From assembly GCF_019711435.1 (NCBI RefSeq), contig NZ_JAIGNK010000003.1:124001-188000 (forward strand): a stretch of 64,000 bases of DNA, written 5' to 3'. Shown here piece by piece: positions 16,003-25,090 of this stretch. The notes beneath the pieces were generated by a model. It made no database searches. It was not told where the DNA came from and saw nothing but the letters and a program-made list of their open reading frames with translations. This DNA comes from Qipengyuania polymorpha. GTDB taxonomy: Bacteria; Pseudomonadota; Alphaproteobacteria; Sphingomonadales; Sphingomonadaceae. Within the stretch, counting starts at the first letter, position 1. The number at the start of each line of letters is the position of its first letter. Position numbers and translations under genes: made by a program.

Positions 16003-16665
16003 TTATCCCGGACGACGGGACGAACGGCGCGGGTCACGGAACCTGAACGCGCTGTCAGCAACGGCAACCCCGTAACGGTTGTTGCTGAGGCGAACCGTGG
16101 TGCGGTGATTCTGCGAATCGAGCGCCACCCAGTGCGTGAGGCGCAGGCCTCCGGGGGCCGAGGCATCGCGGGCAAAGATGAGAGTGATGACGCCGAATTC
16201 CGGACGCTTGGGGTCGCGCACCTCGATGCTCACCACGTCGTCGTGACTGGTGGGAATGAGGCGGCCGTATTTCTTCACGTCGCGGCTCGGGTCGAGCAGC
16301 GCGCCGAGCGGCGAATTCTTGATCGGCCAGCGCTGGACCTGGTTCACCTCGTAGTCGATCATATACATCGACTTGCCGTTCGAAACGACGAGGAGCGGCA
16401 CGCCCTTTTCGTATTCGAAGCGGATCTTGCCGGGGCGTTTCAGCGTCATGACGCCCGAAACGGCCTGGCCGTTACGGTCGGTCTGGACGAAATCCGCCTT
16501 CATGGTGGAAATGCCGCGCAGCGCAGCGACGGCCTTATCGAGGTCGCCAGCGGCTGCCTCGACAGGGGCCGGGGCAGCGTAGAAAGACGCGGGGACGCCG
16601 ACGGCCATCGCCAATGCGAGGGCCGATGCGACGGGGCGATTCTTGAAGATAGACAAGGTGCTCAT
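16003..16665 (-). CDS. lolA: Outer-membrane lipoprotein carrier protein (LolA family)
   Basis: A periplasmic chaperone that carries lipoproteins from the LolCDE transporter to the outer membrane. The 220-residue protein has a signal peptide (hydrophobic core about 13-28, Ala-rich cleavage region near PVEAAAG), then the LolA motifs MKADFVQTDRNGQAVSG, KRPGKIRFEYE and a NGKSMYMID strand. The ATG at 16665 gives a normal signal peptide; an upstream in-frame start would add 12 residues. The C-terminus is unusually basic (RFRDPRRSSRRPG). The many small lipoproteins in this window would be its cargo. Confidence 0.9.
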   Translation of the reverse strand: MSTLSIFKNRPVASALALAMAVGVPASFYAAPAPVEAAAGDLDKAVAALRGISTMKADFVQTDRNGQAVSGVMTLKRPGKIRFEYEKGVPLLVVSNGKSMYMIDYEVNQVQRWPIKNSPLGALLDPSRDVKKYGRLIPTSHDDVVSIEVRDPKRPEFGVITLIFARDASAPGGLRLTHWVALDSQNHRTTVRLSNNRYGVAVADSAFRFRDPRRSSRRPG

Positions 16666-16766
16666 GCTCCTGGAATTACACTTGGAGCATTGAACTGTCA
16701 CTGAACCAATGGCGTTCCCGAGGTTCAGCTAATGGAGCGACGAAACGAGCCGACGCCCCGCCAGGA

Positions 16767-16934
16767 TTACTTGATCTTGGCTTCCTTGAATTCGACGTGC
16801 TTGCGCGCCACCGGGTCGTACTTCTTGAAGACGAACTTTTCGGTGTGGTTGCGCGGATTCTTCTTCGTCACGTAGTAGAAGCCCGTGTCGGCGGTCGAGA
16901 CGAGCTTGATCTTGACGGTTGCGGGCTTCGCCAT
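16767..16934 (-). CDS. rpmG: 50S ribosomal protein L33
   Basis: A 55-residue basic protein of the large ribosomal subunit. It starts [18 protein letters not shown] and contains [11 protein letters not shown] and [18 protein letters not shown], the standard alphaproteobacterial L33 sequence. It has no CxxC pairs, so it is the zinc-independent form. The ATG at 16934 is preceded on the minus strand by AGAAAGATCTTTAGGAAC, containing a GGA site. It stands alone between lolA and arfB. Confidence 0.97.
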   Translation of the reverse strand: MAKPATVKIKLVSTADTGFYYVTKKNPRNHTEKFVFKKYDPVARKHVEFKEAKIK

Positions 16935-17059
16935 GGCGTGTTCCTAAAGATCTTTCTGAGGGGCCGAATCCGGCCGAAATAATAAGGGCGGCGCGAGCTG
17001 CACCGCCGTGTGGCGCGCCCATTGGGTGATTCACGGGGAAAAGTCAAGCGTCGTAAGCG

Positions 17060-17464
17060 CTACCAGTCGACCTTGCCGCGCTTGGCCTTCACTTCGCCGC
17101 GCGCCTTCTTGGCCTTGAGGCGCTTCACCTTGCCGACGCGGTTCACGCGGCTTTTCTTGCGCTTCTTCGGCGGGGTCAGTGCCTCGCCGAGCAGCGCCAC
17201 CAGCCGTTCGCGCGCGGCTTCGCGGTTCTGCTCCTGCGTGCGGTATTCGTTTGCGGTGAGGACGATTTCACCCGCCTTGGTGAACTTGCTGCCCGCAATT
17301 TCCTTCAACCGTTCGAGGGCTTCGGGCGGCATGCCAAGCTGGAACACATCGACCCGCAGCTGCACCGCGGTGGCGACCTTGTTTACATTCTGCCCGCCGG
17401 GGCCGGAGGAGGCGATGAATTTCTCCTCGGCCACCTCCAGCGCGCGGTCGGCAATTCTACCCAT
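17060..17464 (-). CDS. arfB: Alternative ribosome-rescue peptidyl-tRNA hydrolase ArfB
   Basis: A 134-residue release-factor-like protein that hydrolyses peptidyl-tRNA on stalled ribosomes without a stop codon. The catalytic GGQ lies in SSGPGGQNVNK (about 19-29), and the Lys/Arg-rich C-terminal tail (KKRKKSRVNRVGKVKRLKAKK) is the part that inserts into the empty mRNA channel. The codon-recognition domains of true release factors are absent. Its ATG lies inside the 3' end of the upstream pseudouridine synthase gene (8-base overlap), making a translationally coupled unit with rluA and pabBC. Confidence 0.95.
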   Translation of the reverse strand: MGRIADRALEVAEEKFIASSGPGGQNVNKVATAVQLRVDVFQLGMPPEALERLKEIAGSKFTKAGEIVLTANEYRTQEQNREAARERLVALLGEALTPPKKRKKSRVNRVGKVKRLKAKKARGEVKAKRGKVDW

Positions 17465-18125
17465 CCGTGAAGCCGAGGCGCGCGAAATCCTGCGGCAATG
17501 GCGCGGCGGCCTCGATGGCGGGCTTGTTCTCGCGCGGGACCATCAGGCCGGCGGCATGGAGCATGGTGCGCGGAGCACCGCCCTTTTTGTTCGGGCCATT
17601 GCCGTAAACCGGGTCGCCCAGCAGCGGCAGGCCGAGCCCGGCCTCGCAGTGAATGCGAATCTGGTGCGTGCGACCGGTTTCGGGGCGGAATTCGACCAGC
17701 GCCTTGCCGTCATGCTCCATCAGCTTGCGCCAGTGGGTGACCGAGGGTTTGCCCTTCTTCGCGGCGATCATGCGCCAGCCCTTGCCCGCGCTGCTGATTT
17801 TGGAAAGCGAGATCTCGATTGTGCCCTCATCGCCCTCCGGAATACCGGCAAGGATGCCGAGATAGCGCTTTTCGACCAGCCGCTCCTCGAAGGCCTTGGC
17901 GAAGCGTTTGAGCGCCTTGGGATTGCGCGCCAGCAGCAGGCAGCCGCTCGTGTCCGTATCGAGCCGGTGCACGGGATGCGGGGCGCGCTGGAAGCCGAGT
18001 TTGAGCTGCTCGAAATGGTCTTCGAGGCACGGGCCGCCGCGCTTGGGGCGGTCGACCGGGAGGCCGGCGGGCTTGTCGATGACGAGCGCTTCGCCGTCTT
18101 CGAAGATGATAGGAATCTGGGTCAT
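17457..18125 (-). CDS. RluA-family RNA pseudouridine synthase
   Basis: A 222-residue pseudouridine synthase, isomerising uridines in rRNA or tRNA. The catalytic Asp is in HRLDTDTSG, and GRTHQIRIH is the second conserved motif of the RluA family. There is no N-terminal S4 domain, so it is the short RluA/TruC-like type; the exact target site is unknown. The ATG at 18125 overlaps the pabBC stop (ATGA) and the 3' end overlaps arfB by 8 bases. Confidence 0.93.
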   Translation of the reverse strand: MTQIPIIFEDGEALVIDKPAGLPVDRPKRGGPCLEDHFEQLKLGFQRAPHPVHRLDTDTSGCLLLARNPKALKRFAKAFEERLVEKRYLGILAGIPEGDEGTIEISLSKISSAGKGWRMIAAKKGKPSVTHWRKLMEHDGKALVEFRPETGRTHQIRIHCEAGLGLPLLGDPVYGNGPNKKGGAPRTMLHAAGLMVPRENKPAIEAAAPLPQDFARLGFTDG

Positions 18126-19933
18126 GAGACTTTCAATCGCGCAGGCATCAGGCCGCGCAGGGAATTGGCGAGGAGGAAACCGTCCTCGATATCGGCAAGG
18201 GTCAGCTCGGCCTCGCGCGCTCTGCCTTCGTCGATAAGCGACTGGCGAAGCACGCCGGGCAGAAGCCCCAGCGAGGCGGGCGGGGTCAGCAATACACCGT
18301 CCCGCTCGACAAAGATATTGGTGATTGCGCCTTCGGTCAGCAAGCCATCCTCGCGCACGAAGAGCGCTTCGTTCGCGCCGTTGCGGCGGGCCACGGCCTG
18401 TGCGGCCTCGTAAAAGCCGCGGTCGGTGGTCTTGTGCCGCAGCCGCCAGTCGCCCGGGTCTACGGGCAGCGGGAGGATGATGCACTCCGCAGGCTCGGGC
18501 CAGGCCTCGGGCATTTCCTGCGCTTCGAGCACGATGGCTCCGCTACGAGCCGCGAGCAGCCGCACGCGCGATGGCTTGTCGAGCACGAAACAGCAGGCGT
18601 GCATCTGATTGCGCGCTTCGTGGCGGTCGAAGCTGAAACCCAGTTCCGCCGCACTCGCCTTCATGCGTTCGAGATGGCGTTCGAGCAGCGGGATGCCTTC
18701 TTCGGGCGTGAAACGCAGGGTCTCGATAAGGTCGAATTGCGCGGCGCGATGTTCGGGCGAGGACTTGCTGGCAAAGGCCCCTTTGAGCAGCGCCTCGCGC
18801 CATTCGGTGCGCGGCTCGCTGTCGGCGACGATGGCCCCGCCCACACCCAGCACTGCCTTGCCGCGCTGGTTCTCGATTTCGGTGAGGCGCAGCGTGCGGA
18901 TGGCGACGTTGAAGGCCGCATCGCCGTCAGCACCGATACGTCCGATGGCCCCACAATAGGGCCCGCGCGGGCTGCGCTCGACCGCGTCGATAAGCTCCAT
19001 CGCGCGGATTTTGGGCGCGCCGGTGATGGAGCCGCAGGGGAAGAGCGCGCGCACGAGGTCGGTCGCGCCCATACCTTCGCGCAAGGTAGCCCTCACCACG
19101 CTGACCATCTGGTGGACGGTGGGATAGCTCTCGATGGCGAAGGGTTCGTCGACCGCCACGCTGCCCGCCTCAGCCACGCGGGCGAGGTCGTTGCGCATCA
19201 GATCGACAATCATCAGGTTCTCGGCCTTGTCCTTGACCGAGGAGGCCAGTTCGTCGGCCAGCGCCTCGTCCTGCACCGCATGGGACGAGCGAGGCCGCGT
19301 ACCCTTCATCGGCTTGGCCTTGGCCTCGCTGCCCTTGAGCGAGACGAAGAGTTCGGGCGACAGGCTGAGCAGCCAGTGCGAACCGTCGTAAATCACCCCG
19401 CCATAGCCCGCCTGCGCCGCTGGTCTGAGCGCGGCATAGAGTCCCAGCGGGTCACCGGTGAAATTGCCTGCGAGCGGAAGGGTCAGGTTCGCCTGGTAAA
19501 TGTCGCCCGCGCGGATGGCTTCCTGCAGCTCACCAAACGCTTTCTCGTAAGCTCCGGGAGAAACCTGTGGCTCAAGCGGGCCGACACTCCCAGGACCTTG
19601 TGCGCGCGACGCCAGCCATTCTGGCATGTCGCTCGCGGCAATACGCTCGGGCGCATCGAACAGGCCTAGCCAAACCAGCGGCCCAGCAGCGCCGGTCTTT
19701 GCAGCGGCCAATCCGGCCAGTCGCTCTTCCAGTGCAAGGCCCGCTTCATAGGCAATGTATCCAGCAAGCTCGCCGCCGCTGCGCCGCGCAGCCTCGGCAG
19801 CTTCGAGCACCGTCTCGACCTCCTCGGGCCGGTAGGCAACGAACACCTCGCGCGGATTTTCATAGAGCAGCGCGTCGGCCGCGCCGCTTGTCCGTGCATC
19901 GTCCAGCAATACGAAGGGAGTTTTGCCCGCCAT
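18122..19933 (-). CDS. pabB: Fused aminodeoxychorismate synthase component I / 4-amino-4-deoxychorismate lyase
   Basis: A 603-residue bifunctional enzyme of p-aminobenzoate (folate) synthesis. Residues up to about 390 are the chorismate-binding PabB domain, with the GSITGAPKIRAMELID motif, and the remainder is a class IV PLP aminotransferase-fold PabC domain with the candidate Schiff-base Lys in LRHKTTDRG and the NIFVERDG strand. The amidotransferase partner (PabA) is not adjacent. The ATG at 19933 gives the expected N-terminus (MAGKTPFVLLDD); an open extension upstream to 20269 is not needed. It heads an overlapping unit with rluA-type and arfB genes. Confidence 0.93.
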   Translation of the reverse strand: MAGKTPFVLLDDARTSGAADALLYENPREVFVAYRPEEVETVLEAAEAARRSGGELAGYIAYEAGLALEERLAGLAAAKTGAAGPLVWLGLFDAPERIAASDMPEWLASRAQGPGSVGPLEPQVSPGAYEKAFGELQEAIRAGDIYQANLTLPLAGNFTGDPLGLYAALRPAAQAGYGGVIYDGSHWLLSLSPELFVSLKGSEAKAKPMKGTRPRSSHAVQDEALADELASSVKDKAENLMIVDLMRNDLARVAEAGSVAVDEPFAIESYPTVHQMVSVVRATLREGMGATDLVRALFPCGSITGAPKIRAMELIDAVERSPRGPYCGAIGRIGADGDAAFNVAIRTLRLTEIENQRGKAVLGVGGAIVADSEPRTEWREALLKGAFASKSSPEHRAAQFDLIETLRFTPEEGIPLLERHLERMKASAAELGFSFDRHEARNQMHACCFVLDKPSRVRLLAARSGAIVLEAQEMPEAWPEPAECIILPLPVDPGDWRLRHKTTDRGFYEAAQAVARRNGANEALFVREDGLLTEGAITNIFVERDGVLLTPPASLGLLPGVLRQSLIDEGRAREAELTLADIEDGFLLANSLRGLMPARLKVS

Positions 19934-20026
19934 GTGCGATGAGCATTTACAGCCCTTGCGCCCCAAGTCGAGCCATTGCTTGACCTTGGCTCCACCCCTG
20001 CGCCACATCGGGGGAGGACTGAACCT

Positions 20027-21568
20027 ATGGCGGGAGCGCATGTGAGCACGATTTTCCTTGGACTGGGCGCGAATGGCGAGAACCAGCACCTTCGGCTCGA
20101 GCAGGCCAATCGCCACGGGCTGATTGCAGGCGCGACCGGGACCGGCAAGACGGTGACGCTGCAGGGGTTGGCCGAGAGCTTTTCGGCCAATGGCGTGCCG
20201 GTCTTCGTCGCCGATGTGAAAGGCGACCTTGCGGGCATTTCCATGGCCGGCTCGCCCCAGTTCAAGCATGCCGACAAGCTCGAAGGCCGCGCGAAGGAAC
20301 TGGGCATGGAAGACTATGCCTATGCCGACAACGCCGCGGTGTTCTGGGACTTGTACGGAGAAAAGGGCTTTCCCATCCGCACGACGATTTCAGAAATGGG
20401 ACCGCTGCTGCTCGCGCGCCTGCTCGACCTGAACGAGACGCAGGAAGGCGTGCTCAACATCGTCTTCCGCTATGCCGACGAGAACAACCTCCTGCTGCTC
20501 GACCTCGGCGATTTGCAGGCGATGCTGACCTTCGCTTACGAAAACGCGAAGGACCTTTCGGGCAAATACGGCAATGTTTCCAAGGCCAGCGTCGGTGCCA
20601 TCCAGCGCCAGCTGCTGAGTTTTGAAGCCCAAGGCGCCGACATGTTCTTCGGCGAGCCGGCGCTGGAAATCGACGACTTCCTCGCGAAAGACGAGCAGGG
20701 CCGCGGCATCATCAACGTGCTCGCCGCCGACAAGCTGATGCGCAGCCCCAAACTCTACGCGACTTTCCTGCTCTGGCTGCTGGCCGAATTGTTCGAGACG
20801 CTGCCCGAGGTGGGCGACCCGGAGAAACCGAAACTGGTGTTCTTCTTCGACGAGGCACACCTCTTGTTTGACGACGCTCCCGAAGCGCTCGAAGACAAGG
20901 TCGAGCAGGTCGTCCGACTTATCCGCTCCAAGGGTGTCGGCGTCTATTTCGTCACGCAGAACCCCATCGATATTCCGGAGAAAATCGCCGGCCAGCTGGG
21001 CAATCGCATCCAGCACGCCTTGCGCGCCTTCACCCCGCGCGACCAGCGCGCCATCAAGGCCGCCGCCGAAACCTTTCGCATCAACCCGGAGCTCGATGTC
21101 GAGCAGGCCATCACCGAGTTGAAGGTCGGCGAGGCGCTTGTCTCGACGCTCTCCGAAGACGGCGCGCCCACGGTGGTGCAGCGCACGCTTATCAAGCCGC
21201 CGCATTCGCGCCTCGGCCCTGTCACCGAGAAGGAGCGAAAAATCATCAATTCGGTGAGCGACCTCGACGGCAAATATGACGAGGCGGTCGACCGCGAAAG
21301 CGCCGAGGAAGTTCTCGCCGCCAAGACCGCCGATGCCGCGGCAACGGCGAAAGAGGTCGAAGAAAAGGGCCGCGAGGAAGTGGGCAAGCGCGAACGCAAG
21401 ACCACGTCCATGTGGACCAAGGCAGGCAAGGCAGCGGCCAAGGCTGCGGCAGGATCGCTGACCTCGGTCGCGGTAGCCACCGTGTTGGGGAAGAAATCAC
21501 GCGCCGACCCGGTCCGCACGGGTCTCAATGCCTTCGTGCGCAATATCGTCGGCGGGCTGATGCGCTAG
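20027..21568 (+). CDS. HerA-like helicase/ATPase, DUF853 (YjgR) family
   Basis: A 513-residue FtsK/HerA-superfamily ATPase of unknown role. Walker A is GATGTGKT near residue 43, and a Walker B-like [10 protein letters not shown] occurs at about residue 275-284. A long Ala/Lys/Glu-rich region near 420-500 is probably coiled or flexible, followed by a short C-terminal segment. The ATG at 20027 follows a GGGGAGGA site. Homologues are widespread in proteobacteria without an assigned function; no nuclease partner (NurA-like) is adjacent. It converges with the histidine kinase gene, sharing the CTAG stop palindrome at 21565-21568. Confidence 0.9.
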   Translation: MAGAHVSTIFLGLGANGENQHLRLEQANRHGLIAGATGTGKTVTLQGLAESFSANGVPVFVADVKGDLAGISMAGSPQFKHADKLEGRAKELGMEDYAYADNAAVFWDLYGEKGFPIRTTISEMGPLLLARLLDLNETQEGVLNIVFRYADENNLLLLDLGDLQAMLTFAYENAKDLSGKYGNVSKASVGAIQRQLLSFEAQGADMFFGEPALEIDDFLAKDEQGRGIINVLAADKLMRSPKLYATFLLWLLAELFETLPEVGDPEKPKLVFFFDEAHLLFDDAPEALEDKVEQVVRLIRSKGVGVYFVTQNPIDIPEKIAGQLGNRIQHALRAFTPRDQRAIKAAAETFRINPELDVEQAITELKVGEALVSTLSEDGAPTVVQRTLIKPPHSRLGPVTEKERKIINSVSDLDGKYDEAVDRESAEEVLAAKTADAAATAKEVEEKGREEVGKRERKTTSMWTKAGKAAAKAAAGSLTSVAVATVLGKKSRADPVRTGLNAFVRNIVGGLMR

Positions 21569-23001
21569 AGCGGGAGGCGGAATTCGGCGCGCAGGCCGCC
21601 TTCGGGGCGGTTCGATAGCTCCAGCGTCCCGCCATGCTGTTCGGCCACTGCACGCGCCAGCGTGAGGCCCAGCCCCGCGCCGCCGGTTGCCCGGTTGCGA
21701 CTGGCTTCGCCGCGGGTGAAGGGTTCGAGCATGTCGGCGATGCGCTCTTCGGGGATGCCCGGGCCCGTGTCCTCGACCCGCAGGATGGCGGAATTCTCTT
21801 CGGTGAGGACCGTGACACTCGCATTGCCGCCGTAACGAAGCGCGTTCGAGACGAGGTTGCGCAAACCGCGCTTCAGCCATGTGAGATGCACGGGCGCGAC
21901 AACGCGCGCAGCTTCGAGCGCGACCGTCTCGCCGGTATCTTCGAACTCCTCGACCACCGAGGCGGCGAGCGCGGCGAGGTCGGTCTTCTCAGGGGACGCA
22001 TCGGACTTGCCGACGCGGGCGAGGCCGAGGATTTCGTCGAGCGTGCGGGTGATGTCCTCGATACTGTCGACCATGCGCGCGCGGGCGGTCTCGTTTTCCA
22101 CGCCTTCGACCCGCACGCGCAAGGCGGCGAGCGGGGTTTTGAGGTCATGCCCGATGGCGCCGAGCATCACGTCCTTCTCGTCCAGCATTGCCCCGATGCG
22201 CGCCTCCATCGCGTTGTGCGCGGCGATGAGGCGTCGCACGTCTTCCGGGCCGCTCGGCTCCATCGGCTTCCCCGCGCCGGGCTTTTGCGAAAAGCGCTCG
22301 GTGCGCTGCGTAAGCTGGGCAAGCGGGCCGGTGATGCGGCGCAGGACCAACCAGAGGACGAAACAGAGCAATGCGGTCAGCAACGCCGCGCGAGCCATCG
22401 GGAAGACTGGGCCGAAATGGCGATGCGGCGACCGGATGGGCGCACGCACGATGTCCCATCGCTCCCCATCGCTCACCCCGGCGACTGCGATTTCAGAGGG
22501 AATGTCGTCATCCTGCAGTCCCCAGCGCATGGCGAGACGGCGCAGGAAGCGCTGGGCGACGGGGTCGGCAGAGACGGGTCGGGCGACCATTCGCAATTCG
22601 GTGAAGTCGCGGCCATTGTTGCGCAGCGTTTCGGCCAGCCGCTCTTCGAGTTCCGGCAGGGCGCGGTCGACAGGGAGGCTTTCGAAAATTTCAGCGCGGG
22701 TAAAGTCGGTCCCGCTGAACCGGCGTCCTCCCCGGCGCGGCGGTCGCGGCGCGCCATCCCTTTGCTCGAATTGGCGAGGGGGCCGCGGGTCGAGACGCAC
22801 TACGAGGTTGGTTTCATCGGAATCGCGCAAGCGCTGCGATGCGATGAGACGCAGGCCGAGCGTGTTGACAAGCGCGGTCTCGACGCGGTCCTTTTCGATA
22901 TTCCAGGCGAAAACGGCATTCACGCCCTGCACGAGGAAAAGCGTCAGCGCGACTGCCAGCGTGACCTGTCCGAGCAGGCTCTTGGGCAGCAGGCGCTTCA
23001 T
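21565..23001 (-). CDS. Membrane sensor histidine kinase (HAMP, HisKA, HATPase)
   Basis: A 478-residue class I sensor kinase. Transmembrane segments lie at about 10-30 and 205-225 with a ~175-residue periplasmic sensor part that contains a Pro/Arg-rich insert ([10 protein letters not shown] near residue 85). A HAMP segment follows, then the phospho-accepting His in [13 protein letters not shown]-box [11 protein letters not shown] and G-boxes DTGPGIPE and GAGLGLTLA. The ATG overlaps the stop of its response regulator gene (ATGA), so the pair is coupled. The layout is EnvZ/OmpR-like, but the signal is unknown. Confidence 0.94.
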   Translation of the reverse strand: MKRLLPKSLLGQVTLAVALTLFLVQGVNAVFAWNIEKDRVETALVNTLGLRLIASQRLRDSDETNLVVRLDPRPPRQFEQRDGAPRPPRRGGRRFSGTDFTRAEIFESLPVDRALPELEERLAETLRNNGRDFTELRMVARPVSADPVAQRFLRRLAMRWGLQDDDIPSEIAVAGVSDGERWDIVRAPIRSPHRHFGPVFPMARAALLTALLCFVLWLVLRRITGPLAQLTQRTERFSQKPGAGKPMEPSGPEDVRRLIAAHNAMEARIGAMLDEKDVMLGAIGHDLKTPLAALRVRVEGVENETARARMVDSIEDITRTLDEILGLARVGKSDASPEKTDLAALAASVVEEFEDTGETVALEAARVVAPVHLTWLKRGLRNLVSNALRYGGNASVTVLTEENSAILRVEDTGPGIPEERIADMLEPFTRGEASRNRATGGAGLGLTLARAVAEQHGGTLELSNRPEGGLRAEFRLPL

Positions 23002-23732
23002 GCCTCGTCCGGCGCGACGCGGGTGACGTCGGCGCCGAAACGGTAGCCGCCGCCGCGCACGGTCTGGATGAACTGCGGGTCCTTCGTATCCGCCTCTATC
23101 TTGCGGCGGAGGCGGCTGACCTGGTTGTCGACCGCGCGGTCGAAAAGATGCGCCTCGCGGCCCTGCACCATGTCAAGGAGCTGGTCGCGGTCGAGCACGC
23201 GGCGCGGGTGGTCGCAAAAGGCGCGCAGCATCCGAAACTCGGCAGTCGAGATGGGGACCAGCGTGCCTTCGGGGTCGGTCAGGCGGCGCTTTAGCGGGTC
23301 GAGCGTCCAGCCTTCGAAGCGATACGAAAGCTCGTCAGCCGGAGCTTCCGGCGCACGGTCGGCGCGGCGCAGGACCGAGCGGATGCGTGCCACCAGCTCG
23401 CGCGGTTCGAAGGGCTTGGTGACATAATCGTCCGCCCCGATTTCGAGGCCGATGATGCGGTCCATCGCCTCTCCCTTGGCGGTCAACAGGATTACGGGAA
23501 GTTTGCGCGTTTCGACGAGGTGGCGGCAGAGCGACAAGCCGTCCTCGCCCGGCATCATGATGTCGAGCAGGACGAGGTCGGGAGTTTCGCTGCCCAGCAG
23601 GCTCCGCGCCGCGGCGGCGCTTTCCGCCTCCCGCACGTCGAACCCCTGGCCGGTGAGATACTCGGCCAGGGGTTCGCGCAATGTCGCTTCGTCATCGACG
23701 AGCAGCAGGGTGGTGGGCGCTGTTTCGTTCAT
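22998..23732 (-). CDS. OmpR-family response regulator
   Basis: A 244-residue transcription factor: receiver domain with acidic pocket (VDDE), phospho-accepting Asp in LVLLDIMMPG (about residue 57) and the conserved Lys in VTKPFEP, then a winged-helix DNA-binding domain including STAEFRMLRAF and NQVSRLRRKIE. It is the first gene of the two-gene operon with the histidine kinase. The EF-hand gene upstream is on the same strand only 48 bases away, so all three could share transcription; a regulatory link to that gene is speculative. Confidence 0.95.
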   Translation of the reverse strand: MNETAPTTLLLVDDEATLREPLAEYLTGQGFDVREAESAAAARSLLGSETPDLVLLDIMMPGEDGLSLCRHLVETRKLPVILLTAKGEAMDRIIGLEIGADDYVTKPFEPRELVARIRSVLRRADRAPEAPADELSYRFEGWTLDPLKRRLTDPEGTLVPISTAEFRMLRAFCDHPRRVLDRDQLLDMVQGREAHLFDRAVDNQVSRLRRKIEADTKDPQFIQTVRGGGYRFGADVTRVAPDEA

Positions 23733-23780
23733 CTTTCGCGTTGAGCGCCTACCTTCGGGTTTGCCTCTGGCGCAAGCGGA

Positions 23781-24449
23781 TTACTGCGTGCGCGCTTCGC
23801 GCTTGGCCTTCCATTCGGCGCGCATCGCCTTGTGAGCGGCTTCGCGCTCTTCGGCTGAGATGCTGCCGTCGCCATTGGCATCGGCCTTGGCGAAATGGGC
23901 GGCGAGAGCTGCGTCGAATTCGGCGCGGGTGACGGACTTGTCGCCGTCTGCATCTGCCATGCGAAGCATCTTCATGCCGCCGCGATGGCCGCCGCGCATC
24001 CCATGATGGCCACGCTTGCCGCGCATTTCGTGCATGGCCTGCAGTTCTTCCTGCGAAAGGCCGCCCGAATTGTCGGTGTCCATCTTGGCGAAATGTTCTG
24101 CCATGCGGTCTGCACGGCGCTCGGCGCGGGCTTCGCGGCGCTCGCTGCGACGCTCCATGCGAGCTTCGCGCATGGCCTTCATTTCGGCCTGCGAAAGTTC
24201 GCCGTCGCCATTGGTATCGGCCTCGGCAAAGCGTTCCATGCGGTGGGCTGCGCGGTCGCCCGCGTTGATGACGCCGTCATTATTGGCATCCATCTTGGCG
24301 AACATTTCCGCGCCATGCGTGGTCAGTTCGGCGCGGGTGACATTGCCGTCACCATCGGCATCGATCTTCGCCATGTGGTTATGGGCAAGCGCTGCCGTGC
24401 CGGTCAGGGCAAGGGCAGCGGCGGAAAGGGTCAGGGCGGTCTTTTTCAT
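23781..24449 (-). CDS. Secreted protein with six EF-hand calcium-binding loops
   Basis: A 222-residue protein with a cleavable signal peptide (about 1-22) and six EF-hand loops at residues 30-41, 54-65, 78-89, 124-135, 166-177 and 190-201. Two loops are unusual: loop 2 ends in Asp instead of Glu at position 12, and loop 5 has Lys instead of Gly at position 6. Loops 3 and 4 are separated by an Arg/Glu-rich helix (MERRSERREARAERR), and 4 and 5 by a His/Gly/Arg-rich linker. It is probably a periplasmic calcium-binding protein, similar in style to calsymin/EfhP proteins. It lies just upstream of the two-component operon. Confidence 0.88.
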   Translation of the reverse strand: MKKTALTLSAAALALTGTAALAHNHMAKIDADGDGNVTRAELTTHGAEMFAKMDANNDGVINAGDRAAHRMERFAEADTNGDGELSQAEMKAMREARMERRSERREARAERRADRMAEHFAKMDTDNSGGLSQEELQAMHEMRGKRGHHGMRGGHRGGMKMLRMADADGDKSVTRAEFDAALAAHFAKADANGDGSISAEEREAAHKAMRAEWKAKREARTQ

Positions 24450-24632
24450 CAGGCTGTCTCCAGAAATCTAAGGAGAGTTGCGACGGACCCATTGGGAGGG
24501 GGAGAAACAGGAGGGACCCGCCGCAACTCGTGTATCCTTTCTAAAGGCGCATTGTCGCAGCTTTATGCCCGATCACAGCCGAATTGTATCGAAGTGTCGC
24601 AGCGGGTAGCCCCCATTCACACGGGCGAAAGC

Positions 24633-25028
24633 TCAGCCAACTTTGTCCATCAGGTAAGCGTTGAGCTTGTTGCCATCAGGGTCGCGGAAATAGCCGGCAT
24701 AGAACAGCATGCCATTCTCGTCGGGTTCGCCGCGCGGACCGGGTTCGCCTTCGCAGCTGCCGCCATTGGCCAGCGCGATGTCGTAGAGCCGCTGGACCTG
24801 CTCGCGGTCCTTGGCCTCGAGCGCGACCATCACGCCGTTGCCGACACTCGCCGCATTGCCATCGAAGGGCTTGGTGGCCGCGATGCCCGCGCCGCCATCC
24901 CACTTGCCCCAGGCGATGAAGGTCTCGAATTCCATCATCCGCCCGACGCCCATTTCGGCGGCGATGGCGTCATAAAACCTGGCGGCTTTCTCGAGGTCGT
25001 TGGTGCCGACCGTAACATATCCAATCAT
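24633..25028 (-). CDS. VOC (glyoxalase/bleomycin-resistance fold) family protein
   Basis: A 131-residue vicinal-oxygen-chelate protein with the paired beta-alpha-beta-beta-beta modules: MIGYVTVGTNDLEKAARFYD at the start and FRDPDGNKLNAYL at the end. These two segments match the family entry and exit motifs, but the typical metal-binding His of the first strand is replaced (TVGTND), so catalysis is doubtful. Function is unknown; such proteins range from dioxygenases to binding proteins. It is a single gene between the EF-hand gene and the aminopeptidase. Confidence 0.85.
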   Translation of the reverse strand: MIGYVTVGTNDLEKAARFYDAIAAEMGVGRMMEFETFIAWGKWDGGAGIAATKPFDGNAASVGNGVMVALEAKDREQVQRLYDIALANGGSCEGEPGPRGEPDENGMLFYAGYFRDPDGNKLNAYLMDKVG

Positions 25029-25090
25029 CCGCGTGACTCCTCTTTCAAACGACTCGCGACCATTGGAACATTACGGGAACGCACGTAATC

